From assembly GCF_030532195.1 (NCBI RefSeq), contig NZ_JAUNLP010000011.1, positions 1 to 34,679 on the forward strand: 34,679 bases of DNA, given 5' to 3'. The number at the start of each line of letters is the position of its first letter. Within the stretch, counting starts at the first letter, position 1. Shown in pieces: positions 15,542-24,271 of the stretch. Both the position numbers and the translations under genes were made by a program. The notes below the pieces were generated by a model. That model saw only the letters and a program-made list of their open reading frames with translations, was not told where the DNA came from and made no database searches. This stretch comes from Corynebacterium sp. (GTDB lineage: Bacteria; Actinomycetota; Actinomycetes; Mycobacteriales; Mycobacteriaceae).

Positions 15542-17197
15542 TTAAAGGTTCTCGGCGACAGCGCGCAGCGACTCCGGAATATCTGCCTGGTGAGTGTGTA
15601 CCTCAATGAGGACGAACTTATCCTGATTTTCCAGGGTTTGCTGGAGTGCCTCATGGAGCTCGTTGGAGGTACGAACGTCGAAGAGCATAGTCTTGTCCGG
15701 ATTGCCGCCAAAGAAGTCCAAGGCGTGCTGCCAATTCCACTGGGCGATGTCGTTGTACTCGGCTTCCTCGCCGTGAATGGCGCGCTCAACGGTGTAACCG
15801 TTGTTCTCCACGAGGAACATGACAGCCGGAATCTCCTGGCGCAGGATAGTACCCAGTTCCTGGGCGGACATCTGAGCCGAGCCGTCACCGATTAATAGGA
15901 TTGGGCGGCGAGAGCGGTCAGCCAGACCTGCACCGAGGGTTGCAGGCAGCGTGTAGCCAATCGAACCCCACATTGGCTGACCGATGAACTGCGAGTTCTC
16001 CGGCAGGCGCATCGAAGACATGCCGAAGTAGGAAGTTCCCTGCTCCGCCAGCACATTTGTCGGATTGGTCAGAGCATTGATCACCTGCGCCCAAAGCTGG
16101 TCAGAGGTCAGTGGTTCGTCGGAAAGCTCTACCTCATTCTTCACCGGATCTGCCGGCGTGAATTCGACGGCCTTGGCGGATTCCTCCTTGATTACGCGCT
16201 CGACAATGTCGAAGGCGCGGTCCATTGCGATTGGTGCAAAGAGCTGGTCACCAATGGAAATCTCCATACGGCCAATGTTGACGCGAGTGTCCTCGTTGAT
16301 GTTCTGGCTAAAGCCCGCGGTGGTGTTATCCGTGAACTGAACACCTGCGGTGATGAGGACATCGGCGCCCTCGACGGCATCGATGACATTTTGCTTCGAG
16401 GCCGCTCCGGCATAGATACCCACGAAGTTCGGGTTGTCCTCATTGGCAAGGGACTTACCCCAGCTCAGAGTTGCAAATGGCAACTCAGTGTTCTCAAGGA
16501 ACTTGTTGAAGTCCTCGCGGTAGCCCCAGCGGTGGACCATGACATCACCCAGGACGGAGACGGTTTTACCGGAGAGGTTTGCCCGCAATGCCTCCTCAAA
16601 GGCCTTCTCAGCATCTGGGTTGGAGACAATCTCGATTGCGCTCAGTGGCGCGCTCGGTGGGAAAGCCGGTGCCTTGGCAACATCGTGCGCGAGCATGATG
16701 TAGCCCGGCTTCTTGGTGTGCATCACTGTGCGTAGAACACGGTCGATCTCGAAGGTCGCAGTGGCAACCTCAAGATCGGCAGCAGCGCTGGATACCTCTG
16801 CTGACATGCGGTAGAAGTGCTTGAAGTCTCCGTCGCCAAGCGAATGATGCAGCGCCTTACCCGCAGCCTGCAGCGGTTTAGCAGGAGCGCCAACGATATG
16901 GACGACCGGTGCGGACTCGGTGTACGCACCCGCGATGCCGTTGATTGCGGACAGCTCACCGACGCCAAAGGTGGTCAGCAGCGCGCTAACTCCGCGCAGA
17001 CGTGCGTAGGAATCTGCAGCGTACGCAGCGTTGAGCTCATTGGAGGTACCAACCCACTTGATGTCATCCTTGTGATCGATGACGGTGTCGAGGAAGTGCA
17101 GGTTGTAGTCACCTGGGACGCCAAAGAGTTCGGTGACGCCCAGCTCGTGCAGGCGGTCGAGCAGGTAGTCGCCAACGGTGTAGTTTTCGCGTGTCAT
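15542..17197 (-). CDS. Thiamine-diphosphate-dependent 2-oxoacid decarboxylase (indolepyruvate/branched-chain keto acid type)
   Basis: This 551-residue enzyme has the three-domain pyruvate decarboxylase fold. The N-terminal domain begins TVGDYLLDRLHELGVTELFGVPGDYNL, and the catalytic Glu54 lies in SNELNAAYAADSYAR, where the usual Gly after AAD is Ser. The C-terminal ThDP/Mg motif is GDGSAQMSAQELGTILRQ...NNGYTVE. These proteins convert indolepyruvate, phenylpyruvate or branched-chain 2-oxoacids to aldehydes (Ehrlich-type pathway); which one cannot be settled from sequence. AAAGGA lies about 10 bases before the ATG. It sits downstream of a TetR-family gene in the same direction, with a 147-base structured gap, so control by that regulator is possible. 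Confidence 0.9.
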   Translation of the reverse strand: MTRENYTVGDYLLDRLHELGVTELFGVPGDYNLHFLDTVIDHKDDIKWVGTSNELNAAYAADSYARLRGVSALLTTFGVGELSAINGIAGAYTESAPVVHIVGAPAKPLQAAGKALHHSLGDGDFKHFYRMSAEVSSAAADLEVATATFEIDRVLRTVMHTKKPGYIMLAHDVAKAPAFPPSAPLSAIEIVSNPDAEKAFEEALRANLSGKTVSVLGDVMVHRWGYREDFNKFLENTELPFATLSWGKSLANEDNPNFVGIYAGAASKQNVIDAVEGADVLITAGVQFTDNTTAGFSQNINEDTRVNIGRMEISIGDQLFAPIAMDRAFDIVERVIKEESAKAVEFTPADPVKNEVELSDEPLTSDQLWAQVINALTNPTNVLAEQGTSYFGMSSMRLPENSQFIGQPMWGSIGYTLPATLGAGLADRSRRPILLIGDGSAQMSAQELGTILRQEIPAVMFLVENNGYTVERAIHGEEAEYNDIAQWNWQHALDFFGGNPDKTMLFDVRTSNELHEALQQTLENQDKFVLIEVHTHQADIPESLRAVAENL

Positions 17198-17344
17198 GTA
17201 TGTTCGTCCTTTCCTAACGTTTACCCGATGTGATTCGGCAGTTATGGAGTGATGTGTGGCTCCGCGGGAGCTGGTGTGTCCCCGCTTGCGGAAGCCTGTT
17301 TTTCTGAGCCATGGGTGGGCTCATGCGACAGGCCATTGGAGACA
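17198..17344. other. Structured intergenic gap between tetR and the decarboxylase gene
   Basis: This 147-base gap has no gene. It holds a nested hairpin: outer GCCTGT (17294-17299) with ACAGGC (17328-17333), and inner TGAGCC (17305-17310) with GGCTCA (17318-17323). A second hairpin, GCTCC/GGAGC, lies at 17259-17271. Neither has a T-run on the minus strand, so neither is a normal intrinsic terminator. They could be mRNA structure upstream of the decarboxylase gene. Confidence 0.45.
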
Positions 17345-17932
17345 TTATTCGCCTTCCACCGGCCTATTGCGCTCGTCGGTGATTTGGCTAAAGAGTCCGC
17401 CGTAGATAGGAGTGCGGATGGATCTGGACCAGTCTTCATCTACCTCTTTGAGCTGGAGCGATGTCGAAGCAGTCATAAGGAAGCCATAGCCGAGAAATGC
17501 CTTGATTGCGACATCATCCGCACCTGTTGCTCGGTGAATAGTCGACCAAATTTTGGCAAAGCCAGCGCGAGTGCGATCTCTGATTTCCTCATCCGTAGCC
17601 GAGGCGATGCCATGCAGTTGCAGCCGCAACATATCGTGGTCATCCAATAGAGACATGTACTTCGGCCCCATTCGATCGAAAGCCTCAATTCCAGTGGTGC
17701 CATCCGCCGCATTCGCCAGACCATCTGCCATGCGATCGAACGCATAGTCCAAGAGTTCAAGAAAGAGCGCCTTCTTAGTGCCGAAGATCCGGAACACATA
17801 CGCCTGTGTAATACCAGCTTGACGAGCAATGTCATCAATATTGGCGTTAGCCGGGCCCTTGGCCGCGAATTCGGCAGCTGCGATCTGCAGGAGCTGTGCT
17901 CTGCGCTCTGAACTACTCATTCTCGAACTCAT
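17345..17932 (-). CDS. TetR-family transcriptional regulator
   Basis: This 195-residue protein has an N-terminal TetR helix-turn-helix (about residues 8-55, including IDDIARQAGITQAYVFRIFGTKKALF) and an all-helical C-terminal ligand domain that I do not recognise. It is followed on the same strand by the 2-oxoacid decarboxylase gene. Immediately upstream is a perfect inverted repeat (17945-17961) that is the likely autoregulatory operator. GAGG lies two bases before the first ATG; an in-frame ATG four codons later is an alternative start. Its inducer is unknown. Confidence 0.9.
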   Translation of the reverse strand: MSSRMSSSERRAQLLQIAAAEFAAKGPANANIDDIARQAGITQAYVFRIFGTKKALFLELLDYAFDRMADGLANAADGTTGIEAFDRMGPKYMSLLDDHDMLRLQLHGIASATDEEIRDRTRAGFAKIWSTIHRATGADDVAIKAFLGYGFLMTASTSLQLKEVDEDWSRSIRTPIYGGLFSQITDERNRPVEGE

Positions 17933-17944
17933 AGCCTCTAAGTT

Positions 17945-17961
17945 AGTAGTTACTTACTACT
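17945..17961. promoter_or_regulatory. Candidate TetR operator
   Basis: AGTAGT-TACTT-ACTACT is a perfect 17-base inverted repeat beginning 13 bases before the tetR ATG. The size and position are typical of TetR-family autoregulatory sites. A second dyad, AAATTCC-G-GGAATTT, lies at 17992-18006, further upstream and close to the end of the uvrA-like gene. Confidence 0.6.
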
Positions 17962-18020
17962 TAGTAAAGTCGAAACGGAAAATTCCCATAAAAATTCCGG
18001 GAATTTAGCTACAAGTCGAG

Positions 18021-20585
18021 CTACAAATACCGGCCAGTAACGCTTGCGGAATTGGCTGCGACCTCACTCGGCGTGCCCGTTGCGACAATCCGGCCACCAT
18101 CCACACCACCGCCGGGACCGAGATCAATGATGTAATCCGCATTGCGAATCAAATCCACATCATGCTCAATAACCAGGACTGTGGCCCCCTTATCAATCAA
18201 CCGCTGCAACACCCGCAGCAACGTCTCCACATCGCGCGGATGCAGGCCAACGGTCGGCTCATCGAAGACAAATAGCGCTCGGTTCTGCTTCCTATGCAGC
18301 TGCGAGACCAATTTCAGCCGCTGTGCCTCACCACCGGACAGCGCCGGTGTCGCCTCATTCAAGGTGAGATAGCCCAGGCCAACATCACTCATGGCCTGCA
18401 AAGTGCGACGAACAGCACTAAAACGCTTATCGACGGCCTCAACATCAGTAACCCACTCGAGCGCCTCAGTCACCGTCTTGGCCAGTAACTTCGGCAGCGA
18501 CAACCCCGCCACCAGGTAAGACTCAGCCTCCGGGGCGTAGCGCGAGCCACCACAGCCTGGACAGGTGATATCCACGTCCGGCAGGAACTGCACATCCAAC
18601 GAGATGGTGCCGGTGCCCTCACACTCCGGGCACTTCAAGCTGCCAGTGTTGAAGGAAAACGCTCCGGGCTTCAGCTTCTTGCCATCACTGGCCACCGCAT
18701 CAGCATTGGCACCTGCATAAATGCGCCGCAACGCATCCAGCACCCCGGTGTATGTACCAACCGTAGAGCGCACATTGGCCCCAATTGGTGTGGCATCAAC
18801 GACGTGCACGGTATCAATCCCAGCGGCATCAACCGCACGCACGTGTGCTGGTTTTTCACCGTCGGCCGCACCTTGCACCGCTGGCACCAACGATTCCAGC
18901 ACCATCGTTGTCTTTCCGGAGCCGGAAGGCCCGGTCACCACCGTCATCTGCCCCAATGGCACATCAACGTCCAGCGCCTGCACGGTGTGGATTGGAGTGG
19001 TTTCCATGTGGATGGTGCCGACGCCCGCGCCACTGCCCGCGCCAGCGTTGCCACTGCCCGCGCCAGCATCAGCCACAGCCTCACCGCGCACCGAAACCTT
19101 CGTCCGCCCCGTGATATAGCCACCAATCACGCTGTCGGACACTTGTGCAACCGTGCCCTGCGCGGTCACCTCCCCACCATCGCGACCAGACCCCGGACCA
19201 ATCTCAATCAAGTGGTCAGCCGCAGCCAGCACCGCCGGATCGTGGTCCACCATCACCACTGTGTTGCCACCACGCAGCAAATCCCGAATCACGCCATGCA
19301 GGCCCTCGATATTCGCCGGATGCAGACCAATCGAAGGCTCATCGAGTACGTACAACACACCCGTGGTTTCATTGCGCACTGCACGCGCCAACTGCACGCG
19401 CTGCCGCTCACCCGTTGATAACGTCGCCCCCGCGCGGTCCAACGACAGGTATCCCAGGCCAAGTTCCACCAGCCGCTTAGCCATCGATTGCAGCGTGACG
19501 ACGAGCGTCGCCGCCATGCTGCGCATCGGTGCGGGCACCTGATCAACCACGCTGGTTGACCACTCCAGAACGTCGTCAAGCGTGAGAGCCGTGATGTCAG
19601 CCAAGTTATTCCCGCCGATCAGCGGTGTGCGAGCGGCGGCGGACAGGCGTGTGCCGTGGCAATCCGGGCACGTGCGCTCGGTGAGGAAGCGGGAGACTTT
19701 GGCCAGGCGTTTGTCGTTATCGGCGCGTTTGAGCTCTTCGGTAACGGTTAGCCGCGCGTTGCGGAACGTGAAGTCGAGCTCGTGGATGCCTTTCTTCGAG
19801 GTGACGGTGATGTGCTTTTTCTCTTCCGGACCTGCGAAGACAATGTCGCGCTCATGGTCTGTGAGATCCCTCCAGGGCACATCGGTGCGCACGCCAAATT
19901 CGCGGGCGATGGCCGGTTGGACGTTGAAGCCGAAAGTCTGCCAGGGCAAAACGGTGCCGTCGTCGATGGAGAGATCGGGGTCTTTAATCAGCGCGGCATC
20001 GTCGACCTCACGGATAGTGCCGATGCCCTCACAGGTCTCGCAGGCGCCGCGGGAGTTGAATGCGAGGTCTTCGGCACCTGGTAAGTAAAACTCGACTCCA
20101 CATTCGGTGCAGGTCAGCGGTTTTTCTGCGGCGACGGCGAGGGTCGACTCATGGTAGTGACCATTCGGGCAGCGGTGGCGGCCAAGTCGGGAGAAAATCA
20201 GGCGGATGACATTGAGCAGCTCAGTAGCGGTGCCGAATGTGGAGCGCACGCCCGGCGTTGGGGGACGCTGCCGCAGCGCCAGGGCTGCCGGGACATGGGT
20301 GACTCGATCAACATCTGCCCGAGTGGCCTGCGACATGCGACGGCGCGTGTAGGTCGACAGCGCCTCAATGTAGCGACGCGAGCCTTCGGCGTACAAAACG
20401 CCCATGGCCAGCGAGGACTTACCTGAACCGGACACACCGGCAATAGCGGTGAGCTGCTGCAGCGGAATATCGACATCAATGTTTTTCAGGTTATTGACCC
20501 TGGCACCGCGCACTTCAATATGCGTGGGCTGATCGGCCGTCGATTGATTCTGAGCAGTGCCACGAGATGTCTTCCGAGCTGTCAT
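18021..20585 (-). CDS. Class II UvrA-like ABC ATPase (UvrA2/DrrC type)
   Basis: This protein of about 854 residues has the duplicated UvrA architecture. Walker A motifs are GVSGSGKSSL (N-half) and GPSGSGKTTM (C-half). Signatures are LSTGERQRVQLA and LSGGEAQRLKLV, and Walker B motifs are YVLDEPSIGLHP and FVFDEPTVGLHP. Zinc-binding Cys pairs appear in CTECG, CETCEG, CPDCHG, CPECEG and CPGCGG. The UvrB-binding domain that follows the first ATPase segment in canonical UvrA is missing, which explains the short length and points to class II. Such paralogues are linked to damage or drug tolerance rather than standard excision repair. GGAGG is one base from the ATG at 20594 but 10 bases from the one at 20585, so the latter is preferred. 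A Gly/Ala/Ser linker near the middle is encoded by a 21-bp repeat. Confidence 0.92.
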   Translation of the reverse strand: MTARKTSRGTAQNQSTADQPTHIEVRGARVNNLKNIDVDIPLQQLTAIAGVSGSGKSSLAMGVLYAEGSRRYIEALSTYTRRRMSQATRADVDRVTHVPAALALRQRPPTPGVRSTFGTATELLNVIRLIFSRLGRHRCPNGHYHESTLAVAAEKPLTCTECGVEFYLPGAEDLAFNSRGACETCEGIGTIREVDDAALIKDPDLSIDDGTVLPWQTFGFNVQPAIAREFGVRTDVPWRDLTDHERDIVFAGPEEKKHITVTSKKGIHELDFTFRNARLTVTEELKRADNDKRLAKVSRFLTERTCPDCHGTRLSAAARTPLIGGNNLADITALTLDDVLEWSTSVVDQVPAPMRSMAATLVVTLQSMAKRLVELGLGYLSLDRAGATLSTGERQRVQLARAVRNETTGVLYVLDEPSIGLHPANIEGLHGVIRDLLRGGNTVVMVDHDPAVLAAADHLIEIGPGSGRDGGEVTAQGTVAQVSDSVIGGYITGRTKVSVRGEAVADAGAGSGNAGAGSGAGVGTIHMETTPIHTVQALDVDVPLGQMTVVTGPSGSGKTTMVLESLVPAVQGAADGEKPAHVRAVDAAGIDTVHVVDATPIGANVRSTVGTYTGVLDALRRIYAGANADAVASDGKKLKPGAFSFNTGSLKCPECEGTGTISLDVQFLPDVDITCPGCGGSRYAPEAESYLVAGLSLPKLLAKTVTEALEWVTDVEAVDKRFSAVRRTLQAMSDVGLGYLTLNEATPALSGGEAQRLKLVSQLHRKQNRALFVFDEPTVGLHPRDVETLLRVLQRLIDKGATVLVIEHDVDLIRNADYIIDLGPGGGVDGGRIVATGTPSEVAANSASVTGRYL
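19029..19067 (-). repeat. 21-bp-period direct repeat inside the uvrA-like gene
   Basis: The 18 bases GCCACTGCCCGCGCCAGC occur at 19029-19046 and again at 19050-19067. They encode the low-complexity AGAGSGNAGAGSGAG linker between the two ATPase halves. The in-frame period of 7 codons means that gain or loss of units would only change linker length. Confidence 0.8.
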
Positions 20586-20717
20586 CCGAGTCATGCCTCC
20601 AGAGTAAGGCAGGGGCCGGATTGGCTATTTCGCTGTTAAACCACAAATGCTCATCTATGCTGGCGATTAACGACTTCCAGTTATAAAAACAGCAAGAAAA
20701 GACAGGATTGAGGCACT

Positions 20718-21500
20718 ATGGCTACTTCTGATTCCCCGTCCATTTTCATCTCCGGTGGCGCTCAGGGCATCGGTCGCGCGGTGGCCGAGAAGTTCCTGGC
20801 GGCTGGCTGGACCGTGGGCGTCTACGACATCAACGATGATGCACTGGAAAAGATTAAGGCGGACCTCCCTGAGGTAATCGTCGGCAAGCTCGATGTCACG
20901 GACTACCAGCAGTGGGAAGATGCACTGGCGGACTTCACGTCCCACACCGGCGGCAAGCTGACGGTACTGGATAACAACGCCGGCATCATTGGTGATGGCG
21001 ATATCACAGACCAGTCTCCGGAGATCATCGCCGCGCAGGTCGATATCAACTGCACCGGTGTCACACTCGGCGCGAAGGCGGCACACAAGTACTTGAAGCG
21101 CACGAAGGGCTCGCACCTGGTCAGCATGGGTTCGGCCGCGGGCATCTACGGTCAGCCACACATCACGCCATACTCCGCATCGAAGTTCTACGTCAAGGGC
21201 ATGACGCAGGCGCTGGATTTGGAGTGGCGCAAGGACAAGATTCGCGTCGTCGCCATCATGCCGCTGTGGGCGAAGACGAAGCTGGCGGACGTTTCTGCTG
21301 GTTCGACGCGCCGTCTGGGCGTGCGGATTACGCCGCAGCAGGTCGCTGATGCCGTGTGGAAGGCAACACATCCGCAGAACTTCATTGAGCGTCAGCGTCA
21401 CTTCTACTCCGTGTCCGCACCGGACTTCATCCTTCGCTACCTGGGCAAACTGGCGCCGCAGTTCCTGGCTCGTCCGGTCAACGCGCTCATCGCAGGTTAA
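20718..21500 (+). CDS. Short-chain dehydrogenase/reductase (SDR)
   Basis: This 260-residue classical SDR has the NAD(P)-binding motif SGGAQGIG (about 13-20), NNAG (about 88-91), a Ser before the catalytic Tyr-Lys pair in YSASK (about 154-158), and Asp at the end of the second strand (VYDIN), which favours NAD(H). The C-terminal part, HFYSVSAPDFILRYLGKLAPQFLARP, resembles SDRs with a hydrophobic tail acting on lipid-like substrates, but the substrate is unknown. GAGG sits four bases before the ATG and TATAAA at 20682-20687 is a possible -10. It is divergent from the uvrA-like gene, across a 120-base gap with no other feature seen. Confidence 0.9.
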   Translation: MATSDSPSIFISGGAQGIGRAVAEKFLAAGWTVGVYDINDDALEKIKADLPEVIVGKLDVTDYQQWEDALADFTSHTGGKLTVLDNNAGIIGDGDITDQSPEIIAAQVDINCTGVTLGAKAAHKYLKRTKGSHLVSMGSAAGIYGQPHITPYSASKFYVKGMTQALDLEWRKDKIRVVAIMPLWAKTKLADVSAGSTRRLGVRITPQQVADAVWKATHPQNFIERQRHFYSVSAPDFILRYLGKLAPQFLARPVNALIAG

Positions 21501-21506
21501 TTGCGC

Positions 21507-22181
21507 ATGCTTTTCGACCAACTCCCGCGCAGTGACACCCGCATCACGCCGGGAGTTGTTCATCTGCCGAGTTGGCTTCCGCTGGGCCGCCAAGCGGAAA
21601 TCATCACGCAACTGCGCGGTATTGCCCGCAGTCTTTCCAGCACCCCGCTGGCCATGGCTCGCCCACAGCTCAAAAGCGGCCAAATGCAGGTCTTCATGCT
21701 GCATCTCGGGCGCATGTGGGTCACCAATCCATACCGCTACGTCACACACATCGACGGCCACCGCATCCCGCCGGTGCCCGGCAATCTCTTACAGCTCGCC
21801 ACCGAAGCACTCAGTGCCTGCGCGCTTTACGACGATTCCCTGAACCAGTGGCCCACCACTTTTCGGCCTGACATGGCGTTGGTCAACTATTACCCACCTG
21901 AGGCAACCATGGGGATGCACCAAGACCGCAACGAAAACTCCCCCGCCCCAATTGTGTCCGTCTCCATTGGTGACGAGGCCCTATTCCGCATTGGCAGCAC
22001 GGAAAACCGCAATAAGCCCTGGGATGAAGTAACTCTCACCAGCGGAGATGTCATTGTCTTTGGTGGGCCAAAGCGACTGGCATTTCATGGGGTGCCCAAG
22101 ACTCGACCGGGCACGCTACCGGAGGGCTGCGGCCTACGGGAAGGTCGCATCAACATCACGTTTCGGCAAGTGGAAAACTGA
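21507..22181 (+). CDS. alkB: AlkB-like 2-oxoglutarate/Fe(II)-dependent dioxygenase
   Basis: This protein of about 224 residues has the AlkB catalytic core. Iron ligands are MHQDRNE (H-x-D) and the later His in LAFHGVPK. The 2-oxoglutarate-binding arginines sit in the closing RINITFRQ. The region PDMALVNYYPPEATMGMHQD is the family's conserved approach to the iron site. AlkB proteins oxidatively demethylate 1-methyladenine and 3-methylcytosine in DNA. The gene begins a few bases after the SDR stop. A TTG at 21501 with CAGG four bases upstream is an alternative start to the ATG used here, differing by only two codons. Confidence 0.92.
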   Translation: MLFDQLPRSDTRITPGVVHLPSWLPLGRQAEIITQLRGIARSLSSTPLAMARPQLKSGQMQVFMLHLGRMWVTNPYRYVTHIDGHRIPPVPGNLLQLATEALSACALYDDSLNQWPTTFRPDMALVNYYPPEATMGMHQDRNENSPAPIVSVSIGDEALFRIGSTENRNKPWDEVTLTSGDVIVFGGPKRLAFHGVPKTRPGTLPEGCGLREGRINITFRQVEN

Positions 22182-22210
22182 CCGAAACTCTTACCGCTAG
22201 CCTAGAAACC

Positions 22211-23434
22211 ATGCAGCACAGCGCTCATGCCACGCCTGTCACCCCCGGCGCCTTTCCCACTCCGCTCGATTGGCGCAGCCGAGTGCGGTATTTCATCGGC
22301 CCATACCCAGTCACAGACATCGCAATCGCTGTCTTTTTCCTGTTGTGCGCATGGGTGGAAACGACACCGCTGTTTCAATTTGGCCCGAGCTTCACGTACA
22401 TCACCAACGTGGTTCTTTCCGCTGTTATTGCCGGAGCCGCAGTGTTTCGTCGTAAAGCGATGCGCGCTTCCTTCGTAGTGACGTACAGCGCCCTGGCCGT
22501 GATAGCCTTGCTGGTGTGGCTCACCCCGGTAAACCTTGGGCTAAGCCCCATTGTTGTTGCTGCCCCAGTATCTTTATGGGCGATAACCAGGTGGGACCCC
22601 AATCGAGCCTGGGGCATTGCGGGACTATTTTTGGGTCTAATCGGCAGCTTCCTCAACCCCGCCGTTCCCGCGTTCGGCTTCACGTCCGAACGTCTGCTGG
22701 TCTTTGGTCTGCCGGCGGTGCTCATTACGGCGGGCGCGTACGCGGTGCCACTGTGGCTGCGCACTAACGCCGAGGAGCACGCTGCGGAGTTGGAAAACGT
22801 TATCGCGCGCAACAAGTTGGAGTTGTCCAGGGAGCTTCACGACGTCGTAGGCCACGGGTTGACCTCGATTAAGGTGCAGGCCCAAACTGCGCTGTACCTG
22901 GCGGAGATGAATGAGCGTGATGGTGGGCCGGAGACGGCTGCGCTTCACGGTATCGCTGAGACTGCGGACCAATCATTGCGGGATGTGCATGCGCTTGTCG
23001 ATGCGCTACGTGACGGCGGCGAGATTAGCGCTGACCCGAATGAGATTCCGCGCCTGGTAGCGGCCACTTTTCCTGTGGAGCGCGGTGTTTCGGTGACCCT
23101 GCCAGAATCATATGTGCAGCTGGCAGACTGGCCGTTGGCAAAGCGGCTGACTCTGGTGCGCGCGGTCACGGAATTGTCTGCGAATATGGCTAAACATTCG
23201 TCGGGGCCGGGGCAGTTGACGCTGGTGATTGAGACTCCCACGGATACCGAGGGTGATAGTGCTCAGACGAAAGCTCATCTGACCACCTCGAATCCGACAA
23301 CGAGCGCTCCTTCCAGCAAAACTCATCGCATTGGCGCTGGGCTGGTTGGGCTGAGCGAACGTGTCGCGGAGCTCGGCGGCGAGATGACTTATGGTGAAAC
23401 CGATGGCACGTTCCGCGTCGACATTCGACTGTAG
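22211..23434 (+). CDS. NarL-type sensor histidine kinase (HisKA_3)
   Basis: This 407-residue membrane kinase has about five to six predicted helices in its first 185 residues, then a dimerisation/phosphoacceptor segment ELSRELHDVVGHGLTSIKVQ with the phosphorylated His210. The ATP-binding domain has a divergent N-box (TELSANMAKHS) and the glycine-rich GAGLVGLSERVAELGG. There is little extracytoplasmic sequence, so it probably senses the membrane or a transporter, as intramembrane-sensing kinases do. A -10-like TAGCCT lies about eight bases before the ATG, compatible with a leaderless message. The partner response regulator follows, and then an ABC exporter. Confidence 0.92.
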   Translation: MQHSAHATPVTPGAFPTPLDWRSRVRYFIGPYPVTDIAIAVFFLLCAWVETTPLFQFGPSFTYITNVVLSAVIAGAAVFRRKAMRASFVVTYSALAVIALLVWLTPVNLGLSPIVVAAPVSLWAITRWDPNRAWGIAGLFLGLIGSFLNPAVPAFGFTSERLLVFGLPAVLITAGAYAVPLWLRTNAEEHAAELENVIARNKLELSRELHDVVGHGLTSIKVQAQTALYLAEMNERDGGPETAALHGIAETADQSLRDVHALVDALRDGGEISADPNEIPRLVAATFPVERGVSVTLPESYVQLADWPLAKRLTLVRAVTELSANMAKHSSGPGQLTLVIETPTDTEGDSAQTKAHLTTSNPTTSAPSSKTHRIGAGLVGLSERVAELGGEMTYGETDGTFRVDIRL

Positions 23435-23485
23435 GCAGGCGTCCGGTGGATGGCAGAGTGTAGCAACCTTGCAGAAAGACGAGCG

Positions 23486-24187
23486 ATGAGTGTAATTCGA
23501 GTGTTGGTCGCCGAAGACCAAACGCTGATTCGGCAGTCTTTTGCACAGCTTATTGATGCGCACCCGCAGATGCAGGTCATCGGTGCCGTCGGTGACGGTG
23601 CGCAGGCGGTTCAGCTCGCGCCCGGCGCGGATGTGGTGGTCATGGATATCCGCATGCCAGTGATGGATGGCATCGAAGCTACACGACGAATCGTGCGTGG
23701 CGGGTTAGCTGAAAGCGGTACCAGTACAACTTCACCGAAAGTCCTGGTGCTGACCACTTTCCGTGAGGAGGACCTGGTGCTGAGCGCCTTGGATGCCGGG
23801 GCTTCTGGTTTTCTACTAAAGGATTCCGATCCGCGCGAGTTGCTCTCGGCGATTGCTCGGATTTACCGCGGTGAAGGTGTCATTGATCCGAAGGTAACGC
23901 CGATGGTGCTCAGACATATTTCACCGCGCACGCCGCGCTCCGGGCAGTCTTCGACGGGTTCTTCTGCGCATGGCGCCAGCCCCTCTACTGTGACCGCTCA
24001 GTTCACGCCTCGTGAACAGGAAATTCTCGGCCTTGTCTGTCAGGGACTGTCCAATGACGAAATCGCCCGAAAATTGTTTGTTGCCACAACCACGGTGAAA
24101 ACGCATGTGAAATCGCTACTGACGAAAACGGGCTCGCGCAGCCGAGTAGATCTTGTTATTTGGGCTGCGAAAAACGGCCTTCTCTAG
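23486..24187 (+). CDS. NarL/LuxR-family response regulator
   Basis: This 233-residue regulator has a receiver domain with acidic pocket AED (9-11) and phosphoacceptor Asp54 in VVMDIRMP. The switch Thr lies in VLTTF and the Lys in FLLKD. A linker of about 30 residues rich in Ser/Thr/Pro precedes the LuxR helix-turn-helix (FTPREQEILGLVCQGLSNDEIARKLFVATTTVKTHV). The frame opens 12 codons earlier, but the ATG at 23486 gives the normal N-terminus. It should be phosphorylated by the kinase encoded just upstream and probably controls the ABC exporter genes that follow. Confidence 0.94.
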   Translation: MSVIRVLVAEDQTLIRQSFAQLIDAHPQMQVIGAVGDGAQAVQLAPGADVVVMDIRMPVMDGIEATRRIVRGGLAESGTSTTSPKVLVLTTFREEDLVLSALDAGASGFLLKDSDPRELLSAIARIYRGEGVIDPKVTPMVLRHISPRTPRSGQSSTGSSAHGASPSTVTAQFTPREQEILGLVCQGLSNDEIARKLFVATTTVKTHVKSLLTKTGSRSRVDLVIWAAKNGLL

Positions 24188-24191
24188 CGTC

Positions 24192-24207
24192 TCCTCCCTA
24201 GGGAGGA
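24192..24207. promoter_or_regulatory. Perfect 16-bp palindrome upstream of the ABC exporter genes
   Basis: TCCTCCCTAGGGAGGA reads identically on both strands and lies just after the response regulator stop and about 65 bases before the ABC ATPase start. It is followed by ATATTTC rather than a T-run, so a regulator-binding site is at least as likely as a terminator. A second GGGAGGA occurs at 24231-24237. Confidence 0.45.
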
Positions 24208-24258
24208 TATTTCTGTCAGTTCATTCTCTGGGAGGACGCGGTCAGAGTTCGGCAGGCC

Positions 24259-24265
24259 TATTACT
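24259..24265 (+). promoter_or_regulatory. -10 element for a probably leaderless ABC exporter transcript
   Basis: TATTACT ends six bases before the ATG at 24272. A start point at the usual distance from this -10 would fall on or next to the initiator codon, as is common for corynebacterial leaderless genes. AAAGG lies too close to the ATG to serve as a normal ribosome site. Confidence 0.45.
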
Positions 24266-24271
24266 AAAGGC

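Noticed and set aside
17294..17333. Intrinsic terminator after tetR.
   Set aside because: On the minus strand the inner stem is followed by GAAAAAC rather than T residues.
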